Source: Mucilaginibacter sp. UBA5151 (lineage in GTDB: Bacteria > Bacteroidota > Bacteroidia > Sphingobacteriales > Sphingobacteriaceae). Taken from it: DNA of 64,000 nt. The DNA is taken from the NCBI GenBank assembly GCA_002413785.1, contig DHXR01000024.1:33893-97892 (forward strand), given 5' to 3'. Positions 46,030-54,940 of the stretch are shown piece by piece. Numbering within the stretch: the first letter of the stretch is position 1; each line of letters opens with the position of its first letter. The position numbers were made by a program, and so were the translations under genes. Below the pieces are notes generated by a model. That model ran no database searches, had not been told where the DNA came from, and worked only from the letters and a program-made list of their open reading frames with translations.

Positions 46030-46081
46030 GAAGTAATAAGGTACAGTTTGCATACAGTAAATGTAACATAAACCCCGCAAA

Positions 46082-46114
46082 AAACTTGCGAAGTTTTCAA
46101 AACTTCGCAAGTTT
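46082..46114. repeat. Perfect 16-bp inverted repeat
   Basis: AAACTTGCGAAGTTTT and its complement flank a single C. A similar hairpin, with AAATTTACGAAGTTT arms, lies at 61918-61950. Confidence 0.85.
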
Positions 46115-46156
46115 GGGAAGCATTATGCTCAGTCAGTCAGCCCAATAAGAGAACTA

Positions 46157-46579
46157 TTAAATAGTTAAATGCAATTTAATGATAAGATTTGATAATGTTT
46201 CGGAAACCTTTGCAGGCTTCAATTCACATTCCCAAACCTTAATAACATTCCACTCGGCAGCTTTTAAAAGCCTTTCAGCATTGGCGTTGTTGGTAATGTT
46301 GTTGCCAATTTTATTGAGCCACCATTCCGTCCTTGTTTTGGGCACAACATAATACTTGCAGCCTTCGTGCCCGTGCCAGAAACAGCCATGTACAAATATT
46401 ACGGTTTTATATTTTGGCAGTACAATATCCGGCTTACCCGGCATATCCTTCACATGCAGCCGGTACCTGAACCCGTTTTTATGCAGAAACCTGCGCATCA
46501 GCATTTCGGGTTTGGTATCCTTACTCCGTATGCGCGACATGTTGTAACTACGGGTTGCCTTGGAGTGTACATCTGCCAT
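46157..46579 (-). CDS. vsr: Vsr very-short-patch-repair endonuclease
   Basis: A 140-residue nuclease that nicks next to T:G mismatches from deaminated 5-methylcytosine. The sequence aligns in position with E. coli Vsr: Asp51 in KPDIV, His64 and His69 in VHGCFWHGHEGC, and zinc ligands Cys66, His71 and Cys74. SRIRSKDTKPEMLMRRFLH is the typical N-terminus. Vsr goes with cytosine-5 methylation, and a C5 methyltransferase lies 21 kb away at 24562; no methyltransferase is adjacent. Confidence 0.92.
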   Translation of the reverse strand: MADVHSKATRSYNMSRIRSKDTKPEMLMRRFLHKNGFRYRLHVKDMPGKPDIVLPKYKTVIFVHGCFWHGHEGCKYYVVPKTRTEWWLNKIGNNITNNANAERLLKAAEWNVIKVWECELKPAKVSETLSNLIIKLHLTI

Positions 46580-46670
46580 AAGGTAAAAATACTACAATGA
46601 GGCCGCCAAACTTAAAGTTTTACTCAACGGGCTAAATTGCTGTAAACAAGTTTCTCATTTTACTCCCCTC

Positions 46671-46783
46671 TTGAGAGAGGGGGTGCGGCCGGATGTGTTG
46701 TGGCGGGCCTGCCTGTCTGCCGGCAGGGGTGTGTTAACCGGCATGTCGGTTAACACACCCCTCCGCCCCTCTCAAGAGGGGAA
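46671..46783. repeat. Nested inverted repeat
   Basis: The outer arms CCCCTCTTGAGAG and CTCTCAAGAGGGG and the inner arms GGGTGTGTTAACCG and CGGTTAACACACCC are both perfect. Fills the 5' part of the gap 46580-47067; no gene seen in the rest, which leads to lemA. Confidence 0.85.
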
Positions 46784-47067
46784 TCGCACGGGCCGTTGCT
46801 TTTGATTTGCCCCATTCCCGGTTTTCCGACCATTAAAAACGATGAATAATTTATCACCCTAAACATTTCATTAAATCATGGCAATCTTTCAATCCTACGA
46901 ATCATGGTTCAGACATTTCACCGATCTGCTTTTATTTACATTTACCCCAACATATATTGCCATTATGGCATATCTTTATCCAATTGTAACAACGGTATGT
47001 GTTTTGTAATCTAATTTGTAAATTCATCCCGGCATTTACCGGAGCTTAAATCTAAAATTAAAAAAAT

Positions 47068-47646
47068 ATGAAAAACTTATTAATAGTATTGGGTGTCATT
47101 GTTTTCATTTGCCTTATAGGCGGATGCAGCTATAATGGCATGGTTTCGAAAGAAGAAAACGTTAAAGCAAAATGGGGTGTTGTACAGGCCGATTACCAGC
47201 GCCGCAGCGACCTGATCCCTAACCTGGTTGCTACTGTTAAAGGGGTGGCCAATTTCGAAAAAAGCACCCTCGTTGATGTTACCAACGCCCGTGCAAGGGC
47301 TACCGCCATTCAGGTTGACCCAACAAAACTCGATCCGGCAACTATCCAGAAGTTCCAGGCCGCACAAGGTCAGTTAAGCAGTGCGTTAAGCCGTTTGCTG
47401 GTGGCATCTGAACGTTACCCCGATTTAAAGGCTAACCAAAACTTCAGCGACCTGCAGGCCTCGCTCGAAGGAACAGAAAACCGGATTAAAGTATCGCGCC
47501 GTGATTTTATCGACGCCGTACAGGATTATAATACTACCGTGCGCTCGTTCCCGGCTGTCATTTTTGCCAAGCTGTTTGGCTTTGGCGAAAAAGGAAGCTT
47601 CACCGCAGAAGCCGCCGCACAGAACGCGCCGAAAGTATCTTTTTAA
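47068..47646 (+). CDS. lemA: LemA family lipoprotein
   Basis: A 192-residue membrane-anchored protein (MKNLLIVLGVIVFICLIGGC, a lipobox-like GGC at residues 18-20). The helical LemA domain has VKAKWGVVQADYQRRSDLIP, NLVATVKGVANFEKSTL, ASERYPDLKANQNF and a conserved NRIKVSRRDFIDAVQDYNT. Function unknown. Followed by two TPM-domain genes, a usual neighbourhood in Bacteroidota. Confidence 0.92.
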   Translation: MKNLLIVLGVIVFICLIGGCSYNGMVSKEENVKAKWGVVQADYQRRSDLIPNLVATVKGVANFEKSTLVDVTNARARATAIQVDPTKLDPATIQKFQAAQGQLSSALSRLLVASERYPDLKANQNFSDLQASLEGTENRIKVSRRDFIDAVQDYNTTVRSFPAVIFAKLFGFGEKGSFTAEAAAQNAPKVSF

Positions 47647-47659
47647 TTAGGGGATTTCA

Positions 47660-47835
47660 CCGATTAGGGGACGATTACACCGATAGTAGTTCCCCCAATC
47701 CGTGAAATCAAACAAGCATCTGTGAAACAAAATAAACATCGGCGAAATCCTATCAATAATCAGTGGAATCATAAATAAATCGGTGAAATCGTACTATAAT
47801 CGGTGAAATCATATTTATAATCAGTGAAATCAAAT
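47660..47835. repeat. Degenerate GGTGAAATC tandem repeat
   Basis: Eight or so spaced copies of (C/A)(G/A)GTGAAATC-type words every 20-25 bases between lemA and the next gene. A related cluster stands at 62032-62111 before rplM. Confidence 0.75.
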
Positions 47836-47842
47836 CAATAAT

Positions 47843-48277
47843 ATGGCACTATTTAACGAAGAGGAACAACAGCGTATCCGCACCGCGATAGAGGATGCCG
47901 AAAAGCATACTTCGGGGCAGATAAGGGTTTGCATAGAGAAATCATGCAGCGAAAATGTGCTCGACCGCGCGGCAAAGTATTTCCACCAGCTGGATATGCA
48001 TAAAACAAGGCTGCGCAACGGGGTACTCATTTATGTGGCTACTGTTGACCGTAAGTTTGCCATCATAGGCGATGCGGGGATCAACAAGGTAGTTCCTGCA
48101 AATTTTTGGGACGATACCAAGGAGGATATGCTGGAGCAGTTTAAATACGGCAACCTAATTGAAGGCATAATTACCGGTTTGGCAATCGCCGGCGAGCACC
48201 TACAGAAATTTTTCCCGCATAAAAAGGACGATAGCAACGAACTGCCCGACGATATAGCTTTTATGGATGGCAAATAA
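47843..48277 (+). CDS. TPM domain protein
   Basis: A 144-residue soluble TPM domain (TLP18.3/Psb32/MOLO-1): EEEQQRIRTAIEDAEKHTSG, QIRVCIEKSC, RNGVLIYVATVDRKFAIIGD, AGINKVVPANFWDDTKEDM. No signal peptide or membrane helix. TPM domains are linked to membrane-protein quality control or phosphatase-like folds. Overlaps the possible upstream start of the next gene. Confidence 0.88.
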   Translation: MALFNEEEQQRIRTAIEDAEKHTSGQIRVCIEKSCSENVLDRAAKYFHQLDMHKTRLRNGVLIYVATVDRKFAIIGDAGINKVVPANFWDDTKEDMLEQFKYGNLIEGIITGLAIAGEHLQKFFPHKKDDSNELPDDIAFMDGK

Positions 48278-48287
48278 CAACAAGATC

Positions 48288-49082
48288 ATGTTCAAAAAAC
48301 TCATATTACTCTTTACCCTGCTACTGGCCGGTTTTGTGGCCTTTTCGCAGGAGTTCCCGCCAAAGCCAAACACTTTGGTTACCGACTATACCAATACGCT
48401 GTCGCCGGGAAACATCCAATCGCTGGAGCGGAAACTGGATGCCTTTAGCGACTCCACCTCTACCCAGATAGCGGTAGTGCTTATTAAATCCGTCGGCGAA
48501 TACGACATCAACGATTACGGGCAAAAGCTGGGTCGTGCCTGGGGCATAGGTTCAAAAGGAAAAAACAACGGCATCCTGGTTTTGGTGGCCCTTAACGATC
48601 ATAAAGTAGCCATTCAAACCGGTTATGGCGCCGAAGGCGCGGTTCCGGATATTGTTACCCACCAGATTATTCAAAACGATATTGTAGCGGCCTTTAAACA
48701 AAACGACTATTACGGCGGGCTGAATGCAGCCACCGACGATCTGATGAAATACATGAAGGGCGAGTATAAAGGCGCAAAAAAGGCCCGTAATGCCAAAGAA
48801 GACGATTACAGCGGGGCTTACGGGATCATCTTCATTATTGTTATTGTTATTGTTATCATCGTCATACGTGGCGGCAGGGGCGGCGGTCACATCATTGGCG
48901 GCAGGGGCGGCGCAAGTCCGTTCTGGTGGTTCCTTGGCGGCGCATTGCTTGGCCGGGGCAGCGGCGGCTGGGGAGGTTTCTCCAACGGCGAGGGCGGTTT
49001 CGGCGGCGGCGGTGATGGCGGCGGCTTCGGCGGATTTGGCGGCGGCGATTTCGGCGGCGGCGGATCAAGCGGGAGTTGGTAG
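48288..49082 (+). CDS. TPM domain protein with Gly-rich tail (YgcG-like)
   Basis: A 264-residue exported protein with signal peptide LILLFTLLLAGFVAFSQ, TPM domain (VTDYTNTLSPGNIQSLERKL, QIAVVLIKSVGEYDIND, GILVLVALNDHKVAIQTGYG), a membrane helix of Ile and Val near residue 185, then a long Gly-rich tail ending GGGGSSGSW. This is the YgcG layout. The ATG at 48288 is preferred over 48267 because it begins the signal peptide. Confidence 0.9.
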   Translation: MFKKLILLFTLLLAGFVAFSQEFPPKPNTLVTDYTNTLSPGNIQSLERKLDAFSDSTSTQIAVVLIKSVGEYDINDYGQKLGRAWGIGSKGKNNGILVLVALNDHKVAIQTGYGAEGAVPDIVTHQIIQNDIVAAFKQNDYYGGLNAATDDLMKYMKGEYKGAKKARNAKEDDYSGAYGIIFIIVIVIVIIVIRGGRGGGHIIGGRGGASPFWWFLGGALLGRGSGGWGGFSNGEGGFGGGGDGGGFGGFGGGDFGGGGSSGSW

Positions 49083-49252
49083 TGTCGAGTCACAAGTCTG
49101 TAGTCGTAAGTCATAAGTCGAATTTTGTACCTTTCTTTACTTAGGACTTGAGCCTTTCGACTAAGCGTCAATTTATGTGTGACATGACAGTGGAATTGTT
49201 GTTAGTCCATGGTCAATAGTCCATGGACCATGATAGCGCAAAAGCTTCGGGT

Positions 49253-49660
49253 ATGTACAGAAAAGATTATATCCTTAATGAGGTTGAAAAGTTGACGCTT
49301 GTGATAGCCCGGTTAATAGGTTTAAAATCGGCCGGTAAAGCTGATGAATTTATTCACCTTGCCGATTCTACGCTCCTCCACGAATACAAAATCCATTTAG
49401 AAGAGTTGCTTGAACTGACAACAGAAGGGTTTAAACGCACAATTGAAATGGAAAATTATAGTGCCGGTAAGCTTGATGCTTTGGCGCAGTTGCTGTTTCT
49501 GAATAGTGAAACATTTGCTGTAAATCCCGAAACGTTGTTAGCTCTGCAAAAGGTGCTCATCATTTTCGACCTGTTGGAACAAAAATATCACCGGCAATCC
49601 TTTGAAAATATTAACAAAAGGAATCGCATCTATGAATTTATGAACAACAATTACGAATAG
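49253..49660 (+). CDS. Hypothetical helical protein
   Basis: A 135-residue all-helical protein starting MYRKDYILNEVEKLTLVIAR, with HLADSTLLHEYKIHLEELLELT in the middle. It resembles the general form of DUF6483-type proteins, but I cannot be sure. The ATG at 49253 is chosen because the preceding 30 bases look like a simple repeat of spacer DNA. No neighbour suggests a role. Confidence 0.65.
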   Translation: MYRKDYILNEVEKLTLVIARLIGLKSAGKADEFIHLADSTLLHEYKIHLEELLELTTEGFKRTIEMENYSAGKLDALAQLLFLNSETFAVNPETLLALQKVLIIFDLLEQKYHRQSFENINKRNRIYEFMNNNYE

Positions 49661-49687
49661 ACAATTACTGTAAAAAACAAAAACCGT

Positions 49688-49864
49688 TTACCACCACCGG
49701 CGCCTGTACGAGCCGCCACGGCCACCAAGCAGGTTGAATAATAAAAGGATAACAGCTATTACAATAATAATGTGTATGGCATTTCCGCCAATGTGGAAGG
49801 CAAAGCCCCCAAGCAGCCAACTGATCACCAGCACGACCACGATAATATAAATTAAACTTCTCAT
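49688..49864 (-). CDS. lmo0937-like small membrane protein
   Basis: A 58-residue protein with two membrane helices, YIIVVVLVISWLLGGFAF and HIIIVIAVILLLFNLLGG, and a Arg/Trp-rich end. The pattern MRSxxYIIxVxLVIxWLLG is typical of the lmo0937 family. Function unknown. It is too short for some gene callers and convergent with the gene ending at 49660. Confidence 0.8.
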   Translation of the reverse strand: MRSLIYIIVVVLVISWLLGGFAFHIGGNAIHIIIVIAVILLLFNLLGGRGGSYRRRWW

Positions 49865-50068
49865 GATTATACAACTTGTATGCGGGGAGAATGTTTTGAG
49901 AAGTTTTTGTATTGGTGACCCGGTTTTGTGTTGTTACAACATTTTGCAGCAACTTGAGCAGTATTGTAAGGGCTTCGGTACATTATTATAATACCGGAGA
50001 TGAGATCATGCTGCTTTGCACGGAATTGGCTGATGTGGTAAAATGAAAATTCCAATATTATCAGCGGC

Positions 50069-50133
50069 GCTTGCGTCTCGTCTGCATCTTTGTGTTTGAT
50101 TTTTTTAACACAAAGATCGCAAAGAGAGACGCA
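50069..50133. repeat. Imperfect inverted repeat of GCGTCTC type
   Basis: CTTGCGTCTC and CATCTTTGTGTT pair with AACACAAAGAT and GAGACGCAAAG. Part of the gap 49865-50234, where nothing else is seen. GAGACGCAA arms recur at 57577-57605 and 60418-60447. Confidence 0.6.
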
Positions 50134-50234
50134 AAGCGACACGGAGCTTTATTTGCCAAATATGATATTGTTTTGCTTTTAAAATTTGACGTCTGCTTCA
50201 GCATCCGTTCTTTAAGCAAATGGCCTGTCTGTTA

Positions 50235-50384
50235 TTAAGCAGCAATGAATTGCAGGAATGCGGCATTTTTATTCTTTATGTAACCTGCCTTGCTGAACTT
50301 TTTAATGTCAATTTCTAAAATTGCCTTCAGTTCAAGTTCTATTGCTTTTAGCAGAATGCGGGTATTTTTTGATGTGTTTTTCAT
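50235..50384 (-). CDS. Small hypothetical protein
   Basis: A 49-residue Lys/Ile/Leu-rich frame (MKNTSKNTRILLKAIELELK, then AGYIKNKNAAFLQF). No family recognised and no flanking support apart from an ATG in a plausible position. May be a chance frame. Confidence 0.35.
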   Translation of the reverse strand: MKNTSKNTRILLKAIELELKAILEIDIKKFSKAGYIKNKNAAFLQFIAA

Positions 50385-50665
50385 AATACGGTTTTAATGT
50401 TATGCTGTAATAAGGCTAAATATTGTGCCACAACATTATTGTATAAGGCGCAACAGGTGAACAGGCTTAAATGTGTATGTTTTTGTGGACGGTTAGCTTA
50501 GTGGCTTTCATAAAAACGGGAATGGGGGCTGGTAATATTGGGCGGGAAAGGCTTTGGGCATAGTGACGCGTATTGGGAACTGCTGCCAGCGGGTTATTTT
50601 TAAACAGCGGTTGAAATATTTCCTTGAATTGTTAATCTTTGCGGCGGCTATATAAAACAAGTATT

Positions 50666-51982
50666 ATGTCAAAAAACAAGACGGGGCTTTTTAACACGGG
50701 TCAGTTAAGCCCGGAAAAATATGTGAGGACACAGGCGCGTACGCTGCCCATAGAAGCGTGCCTGATAACAGAAGATTGGAAGAACGCCGGGATTTGCAAT
50801 GTTATAATTGCACGCAGGCATAAAAAGGGTAATCTTACCATTGGCCTTTACCTTGTTGATATTTATTGCCTCGGCCTGAAAGATACCAGCTATCGGTTCG
50901 GTATTTCAACAGACGAATTCGACTATTTTAAGAAAAGCCTCGGCGGCATAATAGAATGCGACTATGTGCTTGCCCATAATATTATTTATGGGGGTATAGC
51001 CTTTGCCGGAGACTACGGTTTTAAACCGCATAAGGATTTTGCTGTTACACAATTTATTCTGGAGGAGGATACCGAAGATGTGGAGCTTATTGACATTGAT
51101 TTTGGCCTTAATGGCTTGCCTTGCTTTATGCGCGGCCCGTATGACGACAATATTAAAGTAAGAAATATAGAGGCTAACCTTGAACGCATCGCAGGCCCGG
51201 GCAATTATAAAATATTGGACGCCCCGGGCGATTTTGTGTTTGATGAAGATAGTGAAGAGGGCGATTCGGATGAGGGCGATGACGGGGTGCTATCCGTTAT
51301 TAAAGAGGTTGATAAAAATTATGATGAAATTTTGAGGACTCCCGATGTCAGGGAGATGCTCAGCAATTCGCGTATCGGAATGGATTATGAATTGACGGGC
51401 GAAGCGATTGAAAACGAATACGTGAGGTATGACAGCGTGGAGGAAAGGGAAGACTACATCGGTTTGTATAAAATGGTTTTTGAAAGTACAAATATGGACA
51501 AAGTGATAAAAAAATTAAAGAGCGCCATATTAAAATATCCGGGCAAGCCATTGTTTTACAACCTGTTGCAATCTGCTTATTTGATTGACGACCAGATTGA
51601 TAAATCAGATGAGATAGTTTGTGAAATGAACCGGCTGTTCCCCGGTTATTTATTTTCAAAAATAGCTTATGCCAATTTATTGATAGACAGGGGCCAGCCG
51701 GATGAAGCGCTTGCCCTGTTTAACGGCAAGGCAGATTTAAATCACCTGTACCCAGGCAGGCAGGTGTTCCACAAGACCGAAGCATCTGCTTTTTGGGGAA
51801 CAATGTGCCGTTATTATATTGCCGTTGAAAACGTTGATGCGGCCGACCTGTATATGGACGCCATATTAAAATATGGACTTATTGATATGCCTAATCAAAC
51901 TATAGCGAAAAGTGCGGTTGCCCACCTTTGTGAATTGAAAATAGATAAATTGGAAAAAGCCGGGGTGTTAAATGCGGAATGA
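50666..51982 (+). CDS. Hypothetical protein with acidic linker and TPR-like end
   Basis: A 438-residue cytoplasmic protein in three parts: a mixed alpha/beta region (about 1-195; KNAGICNVIIARRHKKGNLT, GIIECDYVLAHNIIYGGIAF), an acidic stretch near residue 205 (DEDSEEGDSDEGDDG), and a helical C-terminus with TPR-like units (KLKSAILKYPGKPLFYNLL, KIAYANLLIDRGQPDEALALF). No catalytic motif seen. ATG at 50666 chosen over an upstream TTG. Function unknown. Confidence 0.7.
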   Translation: MSKNKTGLFNTGQLSPEKYVRTQARTLPIEACLITEDWKNAGICNVIIARRHKKGNLTIGLYLVDIYCLGLKDTSYRFGISTDEFDYFKKSLGGIIECDYVLAHNIIYGGIAFAGDYGFKPHKDFAVTQFILEEDTEDVELIDIDFGLNGLPCFMRGPYDDNIKVRNIEANLERIAGPGNYKILDAPGDFVFDEDSEEGDSDEGDDGVLSVIKEVDKNYDEILRTPDVREMLSNSRIGMDYELTGEAIENEYVRYDSVEEREDYIGLYKMVFESTNMDKVIKKLKSAILKYPGKPLFYNLLQSAYLIDDQIDKSDEIVCEMNRLFPGYLFSKIAYANLLIDRGQPDEALALFNGKADLNHLYPGRQVFHKTEASAFWGTMCRYYIAVENVDAADLYMDAILKYGLIDMPNQTIAKSAVAHLCELKIDKLEKAGVLNAE

Positions 51983-52029
51983 GGCGGAGTGCTTCGAATG
52001 GGTGTAATTGGGAATTGCTTTTTTATAAC

Positions 52030-52037
52030 TAAATTTG
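52030..52037 (+). promoter_or_regulatory. -7 box of toxin-antitoxin pair 1
   Basis: TAAATTTG ends 17 bases before the antitoxin start. The same box at the same distance stands before the paralogous pair (60606-60613), so the promoter was duplicated with the genes. Confidence 0.6.
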
Positions 52038-52054
52038 TTTTAAAGATTTCAATT

Positions 52055-52315
52055 ATGACAACTGCAACGATCAGGGAAAGGTTATACGATTATATCAGGG
52101 TGGCTGATGATAAAAAGGTAAAGGCGATTTACACACTGCTCGAAGATCAGATAGTTCCGGCTGCTGACTGGTCGGAGGACGAAGATTGTATGGCGGAATT
52201 TAATAACCGTATAAAAAGATGGGAGGACGGGGTTGATAAAGCTATTCCGCTTGCGGAAGTTAAGGCAGAATTAGAACGGTTAGATAAAGAGCATTCAACA
52301 AGCTCAGCAAAGTGA
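52055..52315 (+). CDS. Addiction module antitoxin, copy 1
   Basis: An 86-residue antitoxin-like protein starting MTTATIRERLYDYIRVADDK, with the SEDEDCMAEFNNRIKRWEDG acid-rich end typical of short addiction-module proteins. The first 50 residues are nearly identical to those of copy 2. It overlaps the toxin start by 4 bases. ATG at 52055 fits the shared start with copy 2. Confidence 0.8.
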   Translation: MTTATIRERLYDYIRVADDKKVKAIYTLLEDQIVPAADWSEDEDCMAEFNNRIKRWEDGVDKAIPLAEVKAELERLDKEHSTSSAK

Positions 52316-52602
52316 ATTACATCGTTGAATTATTTCCTAAAGCTCGGCTTGAATTACTTGAAGCCCGGTTGTGGTATGAAGAACAGCAACAAGGTTTGGG
52401 TAAACGGTTTAAGGAAGAGGTTTTCAGGAAGATAGACTTAATACAAAATAACCCTTTACACTATCCTCTAAAAAAGGGGCTTCGCGAAGCCCAAACAGAG
52501 GTCTTTCCGTATCTTATTGTTTACAAAGTTGTGAAGAGCAGGAACATGATTGTTATTGTATCTATTTTTCATACAAGCAGGCATCCGAAAAAGAAGCATT
52601 AG
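52312..52602 (+). CDS. RelE/ParE family toxin, copy 1
   Basis: A 96-residue toxin with the ParE/RelE pattern ARLWYEEQQQGLGKRFKEEV, then NNPLHYPLKKGLREAQTEVF, PYLIVYKV and a C-terminal VIVSIFHTSRHPKKKH. GTG start overlapping the antitoxin stop. RelE types cleave ribosome-bound mRNA, ParE types target gyrase; not resolved. Paralogue of 60879-61169. Confidence 0.85.
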   Translation: MNYIVELFPKARLELLEARLWYEEQQQGLGKRFKEEVFRKIDLIQNNPLHYPLKKGLREAQTEVFPYLIVYKVVKSRNMIVIVSIFHTSRHPKKKH

Positions 52603-52767
52603 GCACTCTGAAAAACTGTCAACGGGATACAAAAGCCTCCGGGCATAGTAATCCGTAGTTGAAAACTGTGGAGAAATTCTTCCATCAGGCGGAAAAGTGC
52701 TGATCCTTAAAAATAAACAAACAGGTGAAGTGAGCCGGAAAACTTTCGCTGAACAATTAAATAATTA

Positions 52768-54492
52768 ATGATAAAGATGAACGATTCCACTTCTAAAAAT
52801 ATAAATACCAAAGGTGTTGCACAAAATACTTATGATGCTATAGTTATAGGATCGGGTATATCAGGGGGTTGGGCCGCAAAAGAATTATGTGAAAAAGGAT
52901 TAAAAACACTGGTGTTGGAGCGCGGGCGAAATGTGGAACATATTAAGGATTATCCAACGGCCCTAACCCCTCCCTGGGGTTTTGAGCATCGCGATGAGCT
53001 GCCTTTGAAGGTACGTGAAGATAACCCGATAGTTTCCCGTTGTTATGCCTTTAAAGAAGAAACAGAACACTTTTTTGTAAAAGATAAGGAACACCCGTAT
53101 ATACAGACCAAACCTTTTGACTGGATAAGAGGCTACCAGGTAGGTGGTAAATCATTACTTTGGGCACGATGGACACAGCGCTGGAGTGATCTGGACTTTG
53201 AAGCGAATGCAAAGGAGGGAATAGGGGTTGATTGGCCCATACGTTACAAAGACATCGCACCATGGTACAGTTACGCAGAAAAATTTGCCGGTATAAGCGG
53301 CAACCGCGATGGTTTGCCGCAGGTGCCAGATGGTGAATTTTTACCACCCATGGAAATGAATGTAATTGAAAAGCATTTAAAAAGCAGCATCGAATCTAAT
53401 TTCCCGGGCAGGAATTTGATCATTTCCCGCACCGCAAATCTTTCAAAAGCAATTAACGGGCGCGGGCCTTGCCAATACCGTGATCTCTGCTATCGGGGCT
53501 GCCCGTTTGGCGGCTATTTCAGCAGTAACTCGGCAACTTTACCTGCGGCTGTTGCAACCGGGAATTTAACCCTGCGTCCTTTTTCAGTAGTACATTCCAT
53601 CATTTATGATGAAAAAAATCAAAAGGCAAAGGGCGTGAGAGTGATAGATACCAATACTTTGCAGGCTACAGAATATTTTGCTAAAATCATATTTGTTAAT
53701 GCAAGCACTTTAAATTCTACCCTAATATTACTCAACTCAACCTCTTCCCGTTTTCCAAACGGCATGGGGAATGACAGCGGCGCCCTGGGTCATTACCTTA
53801 TGGACCATAATTACCGGGGCAGGATTTCTGGCGAACATGAAGGGTTTGAGGATAAATACTATTATGGCCGCCGCCCTACCGGCGTTTATTTACCCCGCTT
53901 CAGAAATTTGAATGGCACTAAAGACGTGGATTTTTTAAGAGGTTATGCCTTTGCCTGTGGTGGTTCAAGAGGGCAGGGAAATGTACCCGGAGAGCAACAG
54001 ATAGGTAAAGATTTTAAAGATAGTTTGACAGAACCGGGAGCATGGCAAATGAGTATGACCGGGATGGGCGAATGTCTGCCTGATATAAACAACAAAGTTA
54101 CACTAAGTAAAGATAAAACGGACAAATGGGGTATGCCTTTGCTGGATACCGACTGTAGTTTCAGATCAAATGAAACTACTATGCTAAAAGATATACTGAA
54201 AACGGGTTCAGAGATGCTGGATAAGGCAGGATTTAAGAATATTACACAGTTTGATTCGCAAGAGGCCCCTGGCCTGGGCATCCACGAAATGGGCACGGCA
54301 AGAATGGGCCATGATGCAAAATCCTCTGTTTTAAATGCCCATAACCAGGTTTGGGGAGCCTCCAATGTTTTTGTAACCGATGGGGCCTGCATGACCTCTG
54401 GCGCATGTCAAAACCCTTCCCTGACTTACATGGCTCTTACAGCCCGTGCTGCGGATTATGCGGTTAATGAATTAAAAAAAGGCAACCTGTAA
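52768..54492 (+). CDS. GMC family oxidoreductase
   Basis: An FAD-dependent alcohol/sugar oxidoreductase of 574 residues: ADP-binding motif DAIVIGSGISGGWAAKELCE, WARWTQRWSDLDFE loop, a mid Cys-rich ring (GPCQYRDLCYRGCPFGGYF), and the C-terminal LGIHEMGTARMG and NPSLTYMALTARAADYAV. Such enzymes often work in the periplasm with a cytochrome and a small subunit, but none is adjacent. It separates toxin pair 1 from the cyclophilin gene and a truncated gene, so it may have arrived here by insertion. Confidence 0.88.
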   Translation: MIKMNDSTSKNINTKGVAQNTYDAIVIGSGISGGWAAKELCEKGLKTLVLERGRNVEHIKDYPTALTPPWGFEHRDELPLKVREDNPIVSRCYAFKEETEHFFVKDKEHPYIQTKPFDWIRGYQVGGKSLLWARWTQRWSDLDFEANAKEGIGVDWPIRYKDIAPWYSYAEKFAGISGNRDGLPQVPDGEFLPPMEMNVIEKHLKSSIESNFPGRNLIISRTANLSKAINGRGPCQYRDLCYRGCPFGGYFSSNSATLPAAVATGNLTLRPFSVVHSIIYDEKNQKAKGVRVIDTNTLQATEYFAKIIFVNASTLNSTLILLNSTSSRFPNGMGNDSGALGHYLMDHNYRGRISGEHEGFEDKYYYGRRPTGVYLPRFRNLNGTKDVDFLRGYAFACGGSRGQGNVPGEQQIGKDFKDSLTEPGAWQMSMTGMGECLPDINNKVTLSKDKTDKWGMPLLDTDCSFRSNETTMLKDILKTGSEMLDKAGFKNITQFDSQEAPGLGIHEMGTARMGHDAKSSVLNAHNQVWGASNVFVTDGACMTSGACQNPSLTYMALTARAADYAVNELKKGNL

Positions 54493-54542
54493 AAGCTTGA
54501 ACTATGATAAAAAATAGAGCAGATTTGTCTGGATACATGGTT

Positions 54543-54701
54543 TTATTCCTGTTTGGTATCATGCTCCTGGTTACAAGGGTTTCTTCCTTTCTCGTATTGA
54601 TCAGGTGTCTCAAACCACGAAACGCTATTGTCTTTTTTGGCAATACAGCCATCAAGACTTGATACCAAATGTACCGTTACTTTAAAGGTGTTTGTCGTCA
54701 T
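54543..54701 (-). pseudogene. 5' fragment of a dihydrofolate-reductase-like (RibD C-terminal) gene
   Basis: The first about 38 residues, MTTNTFKVTVHLVSSLDG, CIAKKDNSVSWFE and TPDQYEKG, match the start of the dihydrofolate reductase family (normally about 170-190 residues). After EKG the frame runs into unrelated sequence and stops at 54543. The 3' part is missing next to the GMC gene end. Confidence 0.65.
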
Positions 54702-54856
54702 TTTTTTAAAACAGCAAAGGCTAAACCCATGATTTATGCCAATCATTGGCTAAAATTACTTTACTTAAATCCATAATGCAAAAATTGACAGATCGTTGGT
54801 TACCTGTCAGTAAGAGTACTTTGCCGCACCGGCTATCGCGGCATATTCACAGCAGG

Positions 54857-54935
54857 GGAGACATAGTCTCCAGGCATCGTAGTGCTTAGTTCGAAACTAC
54901 CGACAGCGGTGATATCAAAGCATATTCATATCTTT
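54857..54935. repeat. GGCATNGTNGTNCGTAGTT-type repeat, copy before cyclophilin
   Basis: Begins with the hairpin GGAGACATAGTCTCC, continues GGCATCGTAGTGCTTAGTTC and GACAGCGG, and ends GATATCAAAGCATATTCATA just upstream of the cyclophilin ATG. Similar copies stand at 55648-55735 and 61187-61300, and shorter ones at about 50550 and 52630. Confidence 0.65.
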
Positions 54936-54940
54936 AGGCT

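Noticed and set aside
48790..49171. Frames opposite or beside the Gly-rich TPM tail
   Set aside because: Ala- or Pro-rich frames produced by GGC repeats on the real gene; no independent support.
52672..52767. Open frame ending GEVSRKTFAEQLNN just before the GMC gene
   Set aside because: Looks like a protein tail, but it is about 30 codons, has no start and I cannot assign a family.
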